A stretch of 64,000 nucleotides of DNA from JAPPLB01 sp965208945 (GCA_965208945.1 OZ242366.1:3348001-3412000); one strand, 5' to 3'; shown: positions 26,795 through 36,143, numbered from the stretch's first letter. Made by a program: numbers and translations. Notes: generated from the sequence alone by a model not told the origin.

Positions 26795-27481
26795 ATGGGT
26801 GTTACCCAAAAAATCGGAAGCGCGGCAGGTTACCTCGTGGGCCTGATCGTCAAGCTGTTGATCGGGGCCCGAGTCCATCCCAATCTGCTGACCTGCATGG
26901 GACTTGGCATCAACGGCATCGCCGCTTGGCTGTTCGGTCGCGGCGAATTCTTCTCGGCAGGCATCGTGGTGGTGATCGGAGCAGTATTCGACTTGATAGA
27001 CGGTCCCGTCGCGCGCCAGAGCAACAAGGTGACGCGTTTCGGCGGATTCCTCGATTCGGTGCTCGATCGATATTCCGATCTGATCCTGCTGATGGGGTTG
27101 CTGGTGTACTACGCGAGTGTGAACCGCTATTTCTATGTCGTTCTGACAGCCGTTGTAATGACGGGCTCGACACTCACGAGTTACGCGCGCGCCCGTGCCG
27201 AGAATTGCATCCCGAGTTGCAAGGTGGGGTTTCTGGAGAGGCCCGAGCGCATTGTGCTGATCATCATCGGCGCTCTTTTTGACCGCATGGCGCCTGTCCT
27301 ATGGGTGATCGCCGTGCTGTCGAACATCACAGTGGCGCACCGCATCGCCCACACTTGGCGCGAAACGCGTCAGCTTGATGAAGAGGAACATACGGCGGAC
27401 GCAGCCGATCAGAATCGCGTTCCGAAAGAAACCGGGCGGGGCACGAATTCCGAGGAGATCCAGGAAGGATCGGTCGTCTAG
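26795..27481 (+). CDS. CDP-alcohol phosphatidyltransferase family protein
   Basis: A 228-residue integral membrane enzyme with several helices and the family signature DLIDGPVARQSN...GGFLDSVLDRYSD, holding the metal-binding aspartates. It transfers a phosphatidyl group from CDP-diacylglycerol to an alcohol (glycerol-3-phosphate, inositol phosphate or similar); the acceptor cannot be assigned. The hydrophilic Glu/Asp-rich tail (about 190-228) is unusual. Downstream of greA by 35 bp and probably cotranscribed. Confidence 0.88.
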   Translation: MGVTQKIGSAAGYLVGLIVKLLIGARVHPNLLTCMGLGINGIAAWLFGRGEFFSAGIVVVIGAVFDLIDGPVARQSNKVTRFGGFLDSVLDRYSDLILLMGLLVYYASVNRYFYVVLTAVVMTGSTLTSYARARAENCIPSCKVGFLERPERIVLIIIGALFDRMAPVLWVIAVLSNITVAHRIAHTWRETRQLDEEEHTADAADQNRVPKETGRGTNSEEIQEGSVV

Positions 27482-27489
27482 ATCGAGCC

Positions 27490-27672
27490 TAGCCTGCATT
27501 GCTCACCACCCGACGGTCGAAGCACGCCATACGGCCGCCAGGACTTCGTTGCGCTTGCTTGCCGTGCTCGACGTACTGTTCAAGTACGCCTGCGCGCGCC
27601 AAGCGGCTCGCGCCTCGTCCTGACGGCCCTCTCACGCACTTTGCCTCGCCGCGTGGTGAGAAATGCAGGCTA
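27490..27672 (-). repeat. Family A element, short form
   Basis: Complete TA-to-TA copy in reverse orientation, 8 bp after the stop of the CDP-alcohol transferase gene. Terminal repeat has one change (CATTGCTCACC). Confidence 0.85.
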
Positions 27673-27775
27673 GCAGCCGTGCAAACCGACATCTCCGAGC
27701 GATTTCCTGAGCCTTCTCCGTAACAAAGAAGCTCCAGGGAGCGACTACATGGAGTAACCTTCGGTTGTTCCTGCC

Positions 27776-28522
27776 GTGTTTGGTCAAACCTTCGTGCATC
27801 GAGAGGGCAGCGGCGTCAAGCCGTGGACGCTGTTGGTTTCTCTGCTTGGACAATCGTTCCTGATTGGCGCTGCACTCCTGCTGCCGCTGATTTACACCTA
27901 CGAGATCCCGGTGCACGATTTGACGAACTCCATTCTGCTGGTGGCTCCACCACCTCCGGCGCCCTCACTGGAGCAACGCTCTCTGAAACCAACCCCCAGG
28001 CTGCCGCGCCGGTTCGAGGCAATTGCGCAGGCGCAAGGTGATGTCCCCATGGAAAATGCGATCGTGTATGGAGGCGCGGCAGTCCCCGGGCCGACCTTGA
28101 GAGGCATCTCAACGGGAATCCCGGACGGGGTGATCGGGGGAATCCTGGATCTTTCGCGCGCTGGAACAAAGAACGTTCCGCTCCCCGCCCCCATCCGAGT
28201 CGGCGGCAACGTGCAATCAGCGAAGCTGGTCCACCGCGTGCTCCCCGTGTATCCCGTCGAGGCGGTGGAGGAAGACATCAGCGGCACGGTGCGCCTTGAG
28301 GCAACCGTCACCAAAGAGGGAACCATTCGGGGACTGAAGGTGCTGGAGGGGCATCCTCTGTTGGTGGAAGCGGCTATGGCGGCGGTCCTTCAGTGGCGCT
28401 ACCGGCCTACCTACCTGAACGGATTGCCGGTCGAAGTGATCACCTACATCGTGATCAACTTCAAACCGAGCCCTCCTCCTGTGCAAGAGCCGCAACCGCC
28501 TCAGCGAAGGAAGAGAAAGTAG
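27776..28522 (+). CDS. Energy transducer TonB (second, stand-alone)
   Basis: A 248-residue TonB starting at GTG: transmembrane helix (about 17-37), short Pro segment, no Gly-rich block, TonB C-terminal domain (VLPVYPVEAVEEDISGTVRL to YIVINFKP) and a Pro-rich tail after the domain (PPPVQEPQPPQ). Related to the TonB at 8683-9435 in its C-terminal half but without its own exbBD, so it may share that motor. It ends 4 bp before the convergent sialidase-like gene. Confidence 0.88.
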   Translation: MFGQTFVHREGSGVKPWTLLVSLLGQSFLIGAALLLPLIYTYEIPVHDLTNSILLVAPPPPAPSLEQRSLKPTPRLPRRFEAIAQAQGDVPMENAIVYGGAAVPGPTLRGISTGIPDGVIGGILDLSRAGTKNVPLPAPIRVGGNVQSAKLVHRVLPVYPVEAVEEDISGTVRLEATVTKEGTIRGLKVLEGHPLLVEAAMAAVLQWRYRPTYLNGLPVEVITYIVINFKPSPPPVQEPQPPQRRKRK

Positions 28523-28526
28523 GTCG

Positions 28527-29651
28527 CTACTTCACGAAGTCCTTTTCAAAGAGCCGGCACTTGAGACCGCCTTGCATCGTAGTGATCCACATCTCTCCGG
28601 GCCGACGCTCGAAGACCCAGGGATAGGAAACTCGTTTGGACTTGTCCTTGTGGCGGGCGATCACGACCGAGTCTGTCCAGTTCTGCCCATCGTCGTCGGA
28701 AAAAGCGATGGAGAGTTCTGATCGTTCCCAACTGGCAAGCGTTTCCGAGCGGGATCCGCCGCGGCGTACGGTGGTGTTCTTGCCTTCGAGATAAAGCCGG
28801 TTCCAGGTCATAACGAGTCGGCCGCTTTGGAGCCGTGTCAGGTAAGCCGGAGAGCTGCTGGCGTCGATCTTGGTGGGCCGCATCTCTCGCCAGTAGCGAC
28901 CCTGGTTGTCTGAGAATGCTTCCCAGAAATAATCGAGATTCGTACGGAGTAGCATCCAGATCCTGTGATCGCGGCGCTCGACGATGGTGGCTTCTATCGC
29001 GCCGTCGTGATGGCCGTGGCCGCCGAGGTCGAGGATGTTGCTCGGCTTCCAGGTCTTGCCGTCGTCGTCGGAGGAATAGGTTCGTGTGACGTGGCGAGGT
29101 GGGTTGTCCGTCAAGACCTGCGCAGTGAGAACCACGCGGCCGGAAGCGGTCTGAATGATGTCTCGTACGGCGCCGCACCAACCGCCTTGAATGCGCTGTG
29201 CATCCTGCCAAGTGCGGCCTTCGTCCAGGCTGCGGATGGTCCATACGTCGAGTCGTACTTCGCGGTCGGGTGCGTTCTTCTGGTCGTCCCAACCCCATTC
29301 CCGCGAGTTGAGGTTCATGAAGGCCAGAATGATCGCCCCGTCGCGGGTACGGGTAAGCACGCGCTCATTGCTGACTTCGAGATCGGGTCCGTCCGGAAAC
29401 AGGGGAATGGGATCGAGCCAGGTTTGGCCGTTGTCGGGTGTGATGTACGCGAACTTGTGTTCGACGGTAAGGGCGCTACCGTTGGCCAGCTTTGTGTAAG
29501 GCGCGGCTTTGATCTGCAGCATGGCCTGAACGCGCGGTTCGAGGCGGATATCTTCGTTGGCGGAGGCTGGATGAGTAAGAGCGAGATGCAGCGCCAGGGC
29601 AGATGCCACGACGAGCACGTGATCGTGTTTGGAAACCTTCATCGAGTTCAT
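28527..29651 (-). CDS. Secreted sialidase/BNR-repeat family protein
   Basis: A 374-residue protein with a signal peptide (hydrophobic stretch VLVVASALALHLALTHPASA) and at least five Asp-box (BNR) motifs: TPDNGQTW, SLDEGRTW, SSDDDGKTW, SDNQGRYW, SDDDGQNW. This marks a six-bladed sialidase-type propeller. True sialidase activity is uncertain since the arginine triad was not verified; exo-glycosidase or lectin function is possible. The start at 29651 is backed by the ribosome site AGAGGTGATGCC. Confidence 0.85.
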   Translation of the reverse strand: MNSMKVSKHDHVLVVASALALHLALTHPASANEDIRLEPRVQAMLQIKAAPYTKLANGSALTVEHKFAYITPDNGQTWLDPIPLFPDGPDLEVSNERVLTRTRDGAIILAFMNLNSREWGWDDQKNAPDREVRLDVWTIRSLDEGRTWQDAQRIQGGWCGAVRDIIQTASGRVVLTAQVLTDNPPRHVTRTYSSDDDGKTWKPSNILDLGGHGHHDGAIEATIVERRDHRIWMLLRTNLDYFWEAFSDNQGRYWREMRPTKIDASSSPAYLTRLQSGRLVMTWNRLYLEGKNTTVRRGGSRSETLASWERSELSIAFSDDDGQNWTDSVVIARHKDKSKRVSYPWVFERRPGEMWITTMQGGLKCRLFEKDFVK

Positions 29652-29934
29652 GGCATCACCTCTCTTCACCAGTCGTAGTTGATAACAAGCCAAAGGATAC
29701 CAACAGCCGTGCATATAACGAGTGACACCGCTATTTGAAATGGCCGTGCTCCAATCGGAAGGATACCGCGAGTCATCGATGCTTCAAAGCTGTGTTCTCA
29801 TATCGCGCCTTGGGCGCCGAACAGAGAATTCACGCATGAATCACATGGCGGAGAGAAGTCAACTTTTTCGGCTTGTGGGTATTCGAGTGGTTGTGGTACT
29901 TTCACGGTTACGATGAGAGGCAGGGAGCCAACCT

Positions 29935-30231
29935 GTGGAAGCTCTGGGAATGATTGAAACGAAGGGCCTTGTGGGAGCTGTCGAGGCTGCTGACGCGATG
30001 GTCAAGGCCGCGAAGGTCGTGCTCGAAGGCAAGGAGTACATCGGCGCGGGATTTGTCACCGTGACGTGCCGTGGCGATGTCGGCGCGGTCAAAGCGGCGA
30101 CGGACGCGGGGGCGGCGGCCGCCCGGCGGGTGGGCGAATTGGTCAGTGTTCACGTCATCCCCAACCCTCACGAAGAGGCCGACACCAAGATCGTGCCGAA
30201 GAACAGGGCCGCGCAAGGCGGCAAGGGATAA
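29935..30231 (+). CDS. Bacterial microcompartment shell protein, BMC-H type
   Basis: A 98-residue single-BMC-domain protein (LGMIETKGLVGAVEAADAM, then TVTCRGDVGAVKAATDAGAAAA and the tail GELVSVHVIPNPHEE), like PduA/EutM/CcmK hexamers that tile polyhedral organelle shells. It starts at GTG after the ribosome site AGGGAG. The very next gene, 9 bp on, encodes an acylating aldehyde dehydrogenase. No pentamer (BMC-P) or trimer gene is in the window, so this is a satellite of a larger locus elsewhere or a reduced one. Confidence 0.95.
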   Translation: MEALGMIETKGLVGAVEAADAMVKAAKVVLEGKEYIGAGFVTVTCRGDVGAVKAATDAGAAAARRVGELVSVHVIPNPHEEADTKIVPKNRAAQGGKG

Positions 30232-30240
30232 CGATCCGCG

Positions 30241-32040
30241 ATGGTGGCGGATAAGGATCTGCAGTCGATTCAAGAAGTCCGCACTAAGGTTGCGGCGGCG
30301 CACGAAGCCTTCCTTCAGTTCCGTAAGCACACGCAGCAGGAGGTCGACCGCATTGTCGATCAGGCGGCGGCCGTTGCGCGCGCCAACGCCGAGTCGCTGG
30401 CCAAGCTCGCGGTTGAAGAAACCGGCTACGGCAATGTCCGTGATAAGACCATCAAGAACCTGCTGAACTCGGATCTCCTGCATCGGGCTATCCGTCCGAT
30501 GAAAACCGTTGGCGTGATTGGCGAAGACCCCGACAAGGGGATTCTCGAAATCGCCGAGCCCGCGGGAGTCGTGGCGGCCATTCTGCCCACGACGAATCCG
30601 ACATCCACGGCTTTCTTCAAGATTCTCATCGCGCTCAAGAGTAAGAACGCCATCGTCGTGAGCCCGCATCCACGGGCGGTCAACTGTACGTGCGAATCCG
30701 CGAGGCTGCTCGCGGAAGCCGCTGAAGCCGCGGGCGCCCCCAAGGGCGTCGTCCAGTGCCTGACGAAAGCGACGATCCAAGGGACGAACGAGTTACTCAA
30801 GCACCGTCGCACGAGCCTCATCCTTTCCACCGGCGGTCCGGGGATTGTTCACGCGGCGTATTCAAGCGGAAAGCCCGCGCTCGGCGTTGGTCCGGGCAAT
30901 GTGGCCGTGCTGCTCGATGACACGGCCGATGTAGATGAAGCGATCGGCTCCGTCATCGACGGCAAGTCGTTTGACTACGGGACGGTCTGCTCCAGCGAAC
31001 AGTGCGTCGTCGCCGAGGAGAAGAACCGTGAAGCGGTCTGGTCGGCGCTGAGGAAGCACGGCGCCCATGTCTGCGATGAGCGGCAGACGTCCGAGTTGGC
31101 TGCATTGCTGATCACCAGGGACTTTCGTGTGAACCCCGACTGCGTGGGACAGTCGCCTCAGCGCATTGCCGAGATGGCCGGCTTCAGGGTCGGGGAGGAT
31201 GTCCGGGCGCTGGTCGTGGAACTCAAGGGCGTCGGCCGCGAGCATCCGCTTTCCGCCGAAAAACTCTCGCCCGTCTTGAGCCTGCACTTCGCGGAGAATT
31301 TCGCCAGCGCACTGAAGGCGACGACAGCGATCGTGAACTTCGGCGGGCGCGGGCACACCTGCGTGATCTATTCGAAGAACGACGAGCGGGTTCGTGAGTT
31401 TGGCTTGGCGATGCCGGCCTTTCGTATCCTCGTGAACACGGCGGCGCCGCAAGGCTCGACGGGCATCACGACGAACGTGCTGCCATCGATGACGCTCGGA
31501 TGCGGCGCGATCGCGGGAAACATCACGGGCGACAACATAGGGCCCATGCATTTGATCAACATCAAGCGCGTTGCTTACAAGGTGCGGGAAGTCGAGGAAG
31601 CATTCGAGAGCGATGAGGCGAAGAGTTTCTTTTCCGGGAGGACTGCCGCAAGTGACTCCTACTCGACGGACCGTCCGAAAGTCGCGGCGGCGGTAAACCA
31701 GTACTTGCAGCAGCGGGGTGTCGCAGCTTCCTCTGGCGCCGGCACAGCGACAGCGAGCGTCAGTACGGGACCTGCCGCGGAGGTCGTAGACCGCTTCCTG
31801 AACGGGCAGAGAGCCGCATCGCCGAGTCAAGTCCCGTCCACGGAGCAACCCAAACCCGCTAGCCGTCGTGTGCCGAAACCGGTCGCGTCTGAAGTAGACA
31901 TCGTGCCGTTCGTAAGCGAAGACGACGTGCGGCGGGCGAAAGTCCTGCAGACAAAGATCTATATCAACAGAAAGACCATCGTCACCCCGGCTGCGAGGGA
32001 TCTCGACAACGACGGGCAGGTAATGGTACGCACGGAGTAG
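30241..32040 (+). CDS. BMC-associated CoA-acylating aldehyde dehydrogenase with long C-terminal tail
   Basis: A 599-residue protein. Residues 1-470 match EutE/PduP-type aldehyde dehydrogenases that turn aldehydes into acyl-CoA; the catalytic Cys lies in SFDYGTVCSSEQCVV and the dinucleotide region in STGGPGIVHAAYSSGKPALG. The extra 130 residues hold two short amphipathic helices separated by Ala/Ser/Pro-rich linkers (VAAAVNQYLQQRG, AAEVVDRFLNGQ), which look like encapsulation peptides, and a conserved-looking end (FVSEDDVRRAK...KTIVTPAARDL). Coupled to the shell gene 9 bp upstream. Confidence 0.93.
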   Translation: MVADKDLQSIQEVRTKVAAAHEAFLQFRKHTQQEVDRIVDQAAAVARANAESLAKLAVEETGYGNVRDKTIKNLLNSDLLHRAIRPMKTVGVIGEDPDKGILEIAEPAGVVAAILPTTNPTSTAFFKILIALKSKNAIVVSPHPRAVNCTCESARLLAEAAEAAGAPKGVVQCLTKATIQGTNELLKHRRTSLILSTGGPGIVHAAYSSGKPALGVGPGNVAVLLDDTADVDEAIGSVIDGKSFDYGTVCSSEQCVVAEEKNREAVWSALRKHGAHVCDERQTSELAALLITRDFRVNPDCVGQSPQRIAEMAGFRVGEDVRALVVELKGVGREHPLSAEKLSPVLSLHFAENFASALKATTAIVNFGGRGHTCVIYSKNDERVREFGLAMPAFRILVNTAAPQGSTGITTNVLPSMTLGCGAIAGNITGDNIGPMHLINIKRVAYKVREVEEAFESDEAKSFFSGRTAASDSYSTDRPKVAAAVNQYLQQRGVAASSGAGTATASVSTGPAAEVVDRFLNGQRAASPSQVPSTEQPKPASRRVPKPVASEVDIVPFVSEDDVRRAKVLQTKIYINRKTIVTPAARDLDNDGQVMVRTE

Positions 32041-32094
32041 CCCGGTCATCGGTACAGTCACCTACAGGGAAACCCCTACGAGACTCCGGGAAAC

Positions 32095-33819
32095 ATGAAG
32101 CGTTGGATCTATCGGAGTTACGACTCGGGCGAAGCCGAGCGGCTCCAGAGAGAGGCACAGGTGTCTGCGTTGACGAGTGTGCTTCTGGCGCAACGAGGCA
32201 TCACCGACCCCGCCGAGGCGTTGCGCTTTCTGCGGCCGGAGCTATCCCAACTGCGCGACCCGTATCGCATGGCGGGGATGAGCAGGGCCGTCGGCCGAAT
32301 CCGTAGGGCTATTGCGCGACAGGAAAAAATCCTGGTCTACGGCGACTATGACGTCGACGGCGCTACATCGGTTGTCCTGCTGCGGGCGGTAATCGAACTG
32401 GCGGGCGGCTCGGCGGAATTTCATGTGCCTCACCGCATTCGCGAAGGCTACGGCATGCGCGCCGCGGTCATCGAGCGCGCTGCGAGTATGGGCGTTCGCC
32501 TGATCATCACCGCAGACAACGGCATCCGAGAAACAGAAGTGGTCCAATGCGCCAACGAACTCGGCGTCGATGTCATTATCACGGACCATCACCTTCCCAC
32601 CGCGTCCATGCCGCCCGCGTTCGCGGTGCTGAACCCCAATCTGCCAGGGTGCGCCTACCCTGACAAGAACCTGTGCGGGGCGGGCGTCGTTTTCAAGTTG
32701 GCGCAGGCACTGCTGAGCAAGCTGGGATGGCCTGCCGAGAAGCTTGATCGCGTGCTGACTTCGCTTCTCAAGATGGTCGCCATCGCCACGGTGGCCGATA
32801 TGGTGCCGCTCATCGGCGAAAACCGTGTCTTTACGAAACTGGGACTCGAAGGTCTGAGGAATCCGAAAAACCTGGGACTGCGTGCGCTCATCGGCGTCTC
32901 GGGCCTCGATCTCAACAAGAGATTCAGCGCGGGCGACGTGGGATTTCGGATCGCTCCGCGCCTCAACGCCGCGGGACGGCTCGATGACGCTCGGACTGTC
33001 ATCGATCTGTTTGATGCCCGCAGCGAAGCGGAGGTGTCGCGTATCGCCGGGCGCCTCGATCAGTTGAACCGTCAGCGGCAGAGGACCGAAGATACGATCT
33101 TCGACGAGATCATCGAGCAGCTTGAAGATCTGCCGGGTCCCGAGGACACTCCTTTCATCGTGGCCTCAGGCGATGGATGGCACGTGGGAGTTGTTGGCAT
33201 CGTGGCGAACCGGATTGTGGAACGATACCACCGTCCGGCATTGGTGATGAGCTGCGATACGGCGACGGGGCTCGCGACGGGCTCGGGGCGCAGCATTCCG
33301 CGTTATCACCTGCTCGGGGGGTTGGAGTCGACAGCAGATTTGTTCACACGATTCGGCGGCCACAAGCAAGCGGCGGGATGCACGCTGCCGATCGATCGCA
33401 TTCCCGAACTGAGGCGGCGCCTGAACGAGCATGCTCGCGGGGCGCTCAAGACCGAAGACTTCACTCCTATCCTTTCGTTGGACTCCGAGATCACCTTCAG
33501 CGACGTCAACGAAGACACCCTTGCAGAGTTGAGCCGCCTTGCCCCGCATGGGCTGGGGAACCCCACACCGAAGTTCTCTGCTGGCCCGGTGGCCCTGCTG
33601 GAGGCGCCGGAAATTCTGAAGATGAAGCACGTCAAGATGCGGCTACGGACGAGGGATGCTGTGCTGCCTGCTATCGGATGGCGCATGGCCGAGCAGGTGA
33701 AGGGACTGCGCGCCGGTTCGAGAGTCGATGTGGCTTTCTCGATTGAGCGCGACGAGTTTCGTGGCGGTTTGCGGCTGAAACTGGAGGACTTTCGAGCGGC
33801 TGAGGCGGGCACGGCGTGA
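32095..33819 (+). CDS. recJ: Single-stranded-DNA-specific exonuclease RecJ
   Basis: A 574-residue DHH-family nuclease with motif I YGDYDVDGATS, the DHH motif DHHLPT, DHHA1 domain (GNPTPKFSAG is in the OB fold) and a nucleic-acid-binding C-terminal OB fold. It degrades single-stranded DNA 5' to 3' in recombination and repair. Located 54 bp after the aldehyde dehydrogenase gene without functional link. Confidence 0.95.
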   Translation: MKRWIYRSYDSGEAERLQREAQVSALTSVLLAQRGITDPAEALRFLRPELSQLRDPYRMAGMSRAVGRIRRAIARQEKILVYGDYDVDGATSVVLLRAVIELAGGSAEFHVPHRIREGYGMRAAVIERAASMGVRLIITADNGIRETEVVQCANELGVDVIITDHHLPTASMPPAFAVLNPNLPGCAYPDKNLCGAGVVFKLAQALLSKLGWPAEKLDRVLTSLLKMVAIATVADMVPLIGENRVFTKLGLEGLRNPKNLGLRALIGVSGLDLNKRFSAGDVGFRIAPRLNAAGRLDDARTVIDLFDARSEAEVSRIAGRLDQLNRQRQRTEDTIFDEIIEQLEDLPGPEDTPFIVASGDGWHVGVVGIVANRIVERYHRPALVMSCDTATGLATGSGRSIPRYHLLGGLESTADLFTRFGGHKQAAGCTLPIDRIPELRRRLNEHARGALKTEDFTPILSLDSEITFSDVNEDTLAELSRLAPHGLGNPTPKFSAGPVALLEAPEILKMKHVKMRLRTRDAVLPAIGWRMAEQVKGLRAGSRVDVAFSIERDEFRGGLRLKLEDFRAAEAGTA

Positions 33820-33857
33820 TGCCCTCGAGCGGTTTGTGGGACCGCTCCTGATCCAAG

Positions 33858-34733
33858 ATGAAACTCTGCACATTCGAATACGAAAACCGCTTGCAGGCCG
33901 GAATCCTGCGGGGTGACGAGGTGCTGCCGGTGGAGGAAGTCAACGCCCGTTCAGGAACGCGGCTGCCGACCGAACTTCTCTCGCTGATCGAAGCCGATGT
34001 GATCGAGGAATTGCGCGAGGCTTCGGCTGGCGTCGTGTCTGTGTTGCGGCTGAGCGAAGTACGGCTGCGCTTGCCATATCCATCACCGCCGAAGATCTGG
34101 TGCATCGGCCTGAACTACAAATCGCACGCCGAGGACTTGAACGAGACGCAGCCCGAGGAGCCGGGCAGCTTCATGAAGCCGGCCTCGTCGCTCTTCGAAC
34201 CCGGTGGTGCGATCGAGTTGCCTCCGGCCGATCTTTCTGACGACGTCGATGCCGAGGGGGAGTTGGGTCTCGTGTTCGGTAAGAACTGCCGAGAAGTGCC
34301 GATCGAGGCGTTCGAGGATGTCCTGCTCGGCTACACCGTGACGCTCGATATGACGGCGCTCGACGTGCTCCGGCGCAACCCTCGCTACCTGCAGCGATCG
34401 AAGAGCTTCGACACATTCTTCAGCTTCGGCCCCGTGATCGTAACGAAGGATGAAGTGCCCGACGTGAACGGGCTGGAGGTCGTAACGATCCACAATGAGC
34501 GCCAGTTCTCGCGTGACTACGTCCGAAACATGGCCCATCGGCCGGACGCGCTCGTCGCTCTGCACACCGAGGTGATTACGTTCGAGGCCGGCGCCGTTCT
34601 TTCCACCGGCTGTCCGAAGGGCGCGCGGGTCCGCCCGGGCGACCGAGTCGAAGGTTTTGTTCGCGGCGTTGGAAGCATCACCGCAAGCGTGACCCGCCGC
34701 GAGCGACAACAGTGGGCCGGGAGTCATCGTTAG
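33858..34733 (+). CDS. Fumarylacetoacetate hydrolase (FAH) family protein
   Basis: A 291-residue FAH-fold enzyme: short N-terminal domain and the catalytic domain with KIWCIGLNYKSHAED, metal-binding Glu/Asp in DAEGELGLVFGK and LDMTALD. Family members hydrolyse or decarboxylate 2-oxo/1,3-diketo acids (FAH, HpcE, 5-carboxymethyl-2-hydroxymuconate isomerase or acylpyruvase); substrate unknown. Its stop codon TAG (34731-34733) is made by the left end of a family A element. Confidence 0.9.
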   Translation: MKLCTFEYENRLQAGILRGDEVLPVEEVNARSGTRLPTELLSLIEADVIEELREASAGVVSVLRLSEVRLRLPYPSPPKIWCIGLNYKSHAEDLNETQPEEPGSFMKPASSLFEPGGAIELPPADLSDDVDAEGELGLVFGKNCREVPIEAFEDVLLGYTVTLDMTALDVLRRNPRYLQRSKSFDTFFSFGPVIVTKDEVPDVNGLEVVTIHNERQFSRDYVRNMAHRPDALVALHTEVITFEAGAVLSTGCPKGARVRPGDRVEGFVRGVGSITASVTRRERQQWAGSHR

Positions 34734-35029
34734 CCTGCATGTCTCACCACGTGGCGAGGCGAAGTGGGTGAGAGGGCCGTCAGGACTAGGCGCAAGCCGG
34801 GCGGAGGAAAAAGGCGCGAGCCGCTTGGCGCGCGCAGGCGTACTTGCCAAATCGCCTCCTTCACCCTTCGGGTTACGAAACACGGCTTTGCCGGTCCACT
34901 GGCCGTCAGACATTTCTTCTGGAGCGAACCAGGCCCCCTCCCATGGTTTTCACGAATCACGAGACACGAAACACGAATCACGGCCTTTTATCGTGTGCTT
35001 CGACCGTTGCGTGGTGAGAAATGCAGGTT
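34731..35029 (+). repeat. Family A element, long form, disrupted internally
   Basis: Left half intact from TA to GGCGTACTTG at 34848, then about 140 bp of foreign sequence, then the right end from CGTGTGCTTCGACCG to AATGCAGGTT. The break starts in the same palindrome loop hit by the IS at 20680. The foreign part has GGAGCGAACCA at 34921-34931, equal to 11 of 13 bases of the IS right-end inverted repeat, and a CACGARW heptamer array at 34951-34985. Confidence 0.8.
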
Positions 35030-35284
35030 GGTTTTCGTTGCCGCCCCTGACTTCTTTCCCGTAAAGCATCCGTTTCCGTACGAACCAGGAGCGGTTCGTT
35101 GCTCCGACGCCGGGTCGATCCCATATCCGTCTCACGAGTGCGGTGTCTTCCCGGCTTCGATGCGGTCATTTTTTAAGGAGCCGCCGGCGGTAGCGGCAAG
35201 AACTTCACCCCCTGCGATGACGGATTCGTTGTTTTCGCATTACCCTAGACGTAGTGGCGCGATGTAGTGCGCCGGCCCCACCGC

Positions 35285-35812
35285 ATGCACCGCTGCGCCA
35301 TCCTCGTTGCCGCCGTCCTCGTTCCGCTCTCGTTCCTGGCCGCCCAAACCAGCGCTCCTGTTGGCAAACCCAAGCCTTTCGAACCGCTCCCGCCGCCCGA
35401 ACAGCCGCTGCCCTTCAGCCACAAAGTCCATGTCGGGCTTGGCTTGGAATGCCTCGACTGTCACAAGATCGAAGACCCCGGCTTCCTTGCGGGCTATCCG
35501 TCCGCCTCTACCTGTATGGCCTGCCATGCAGCCGTCAGGACCGACAGCCCACATATCCAAAGACTTTCCGGCTTTGAAGAGGAAGGCAAAGAAATCCCCT
35601 GGGTCAAAGTCTACAAAGTGCCCGACTACGTCTATTTTTCACATGAGTGGCATCACAAGGAGGCCAAGATTTCCTGCCAGGAATGTCATGGACCTGTCGC
35701 CGAGCGCGAAGTCATCTTCCAGGAAAAGCCCACCAACATGATGGCTTGCATGGCCTGCCACGACCGCCGCAAAGCGTCAAATGAGTGCAACCTCTGTCAT
35801 GACGCCCAGTAG
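35285..35812 (+). CDS. Periplasmic pentaheme c-type cytochrome
   Basis: A 175-residue protein with a signal peptide (MHRCAILVAAVLVPLSFLAAQ) and five CxxCH heme sites (CLDCH, CMACH, CQECH, CMACH, CNLCH) with additional histidines (FSHKVHVG, YFSHEWHH) for bis-His ligation, like class III cytochrome c/c7 proteins. It probably relays electrons in the periplasm. No membrane quinol oxidase or reductase is adjacent. Starts at 35285; an upstream in-frame ATG at 35267 is less likely. The gene is isolated between repeat blocks. Confidence 0.87.
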   Translation: MHRCAILVAAVLVPLSFLAAQTSAPVGKPKPFEPLPPPEQPLPFSHKVHVGLGLECLDCHKIEDPGFLAGYPSASTCMACHAAVRTDSPHIQRLSGFEEEGKEIPWVKVYKVPDYVYFSHEWHHKEAKISCQECHGPVAEREVIFQEKPTNMMACMACHDRRKASNECNLCHDAQ

Positions 35813-35821
35813 GCGTCCCTG

Positions 35822-36143
35822 GCAGCCCGTGTCTAAAGTCCCGTGGAAGGCGCGGCGGGCTCCTGCGGTCGCTCGGCGCGAAGTGAGGAGGATGGCGATC
35901 CGGGTGATCTCCTCCGACGAACGACAAAGCCGACGGCCTTAGGCGGTCGCCACCGTGTTCACGCCAGGCAGCAAGATCGGAACCGCCGTTGGAACAAAAA
36001 AATGTCCGTCGCCCAAAGGGTTACGCGCCGCTTCCGCTCGGCCGCGCGGAGAGCGAGGCGCCACGTTCCTGGCACGGCTAGGCGTTACGCCAATGGTGCC
36101 GGGGCGCGTAACGCCGCCCGCGTGACTTTTGACACGGGCTGCT
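35822..36143 (+). repeat. Family B element, second copy with internal insertion
   Basis: Matches the copy at 15235-15501, but carries about 60 extra bp near 35940-36000 (from TAGGCGGTCGCCACCGTG to GGAACAAAAA). The right terminal repeat GACACGGGCTGC-TA is intact; the left TA has been lost. As at 15500, a family A end begins at the shared TA (36143). Confidence 0.75.

Noticed and set aside
27672..27690. Family B left end after the family A copy (TAGCAGCCGTGCAAAC)
   Set aside because: Only about 12 of 18 bases agree with the family B end and nothing of the interior follows; likely chance.
28527..29651. Calling the BNR-repeat protein a true sialidase
   Set aside because: Asp boxes show the fold only; the catalytic arginine triad and Tyr/Glu pair were not verified.
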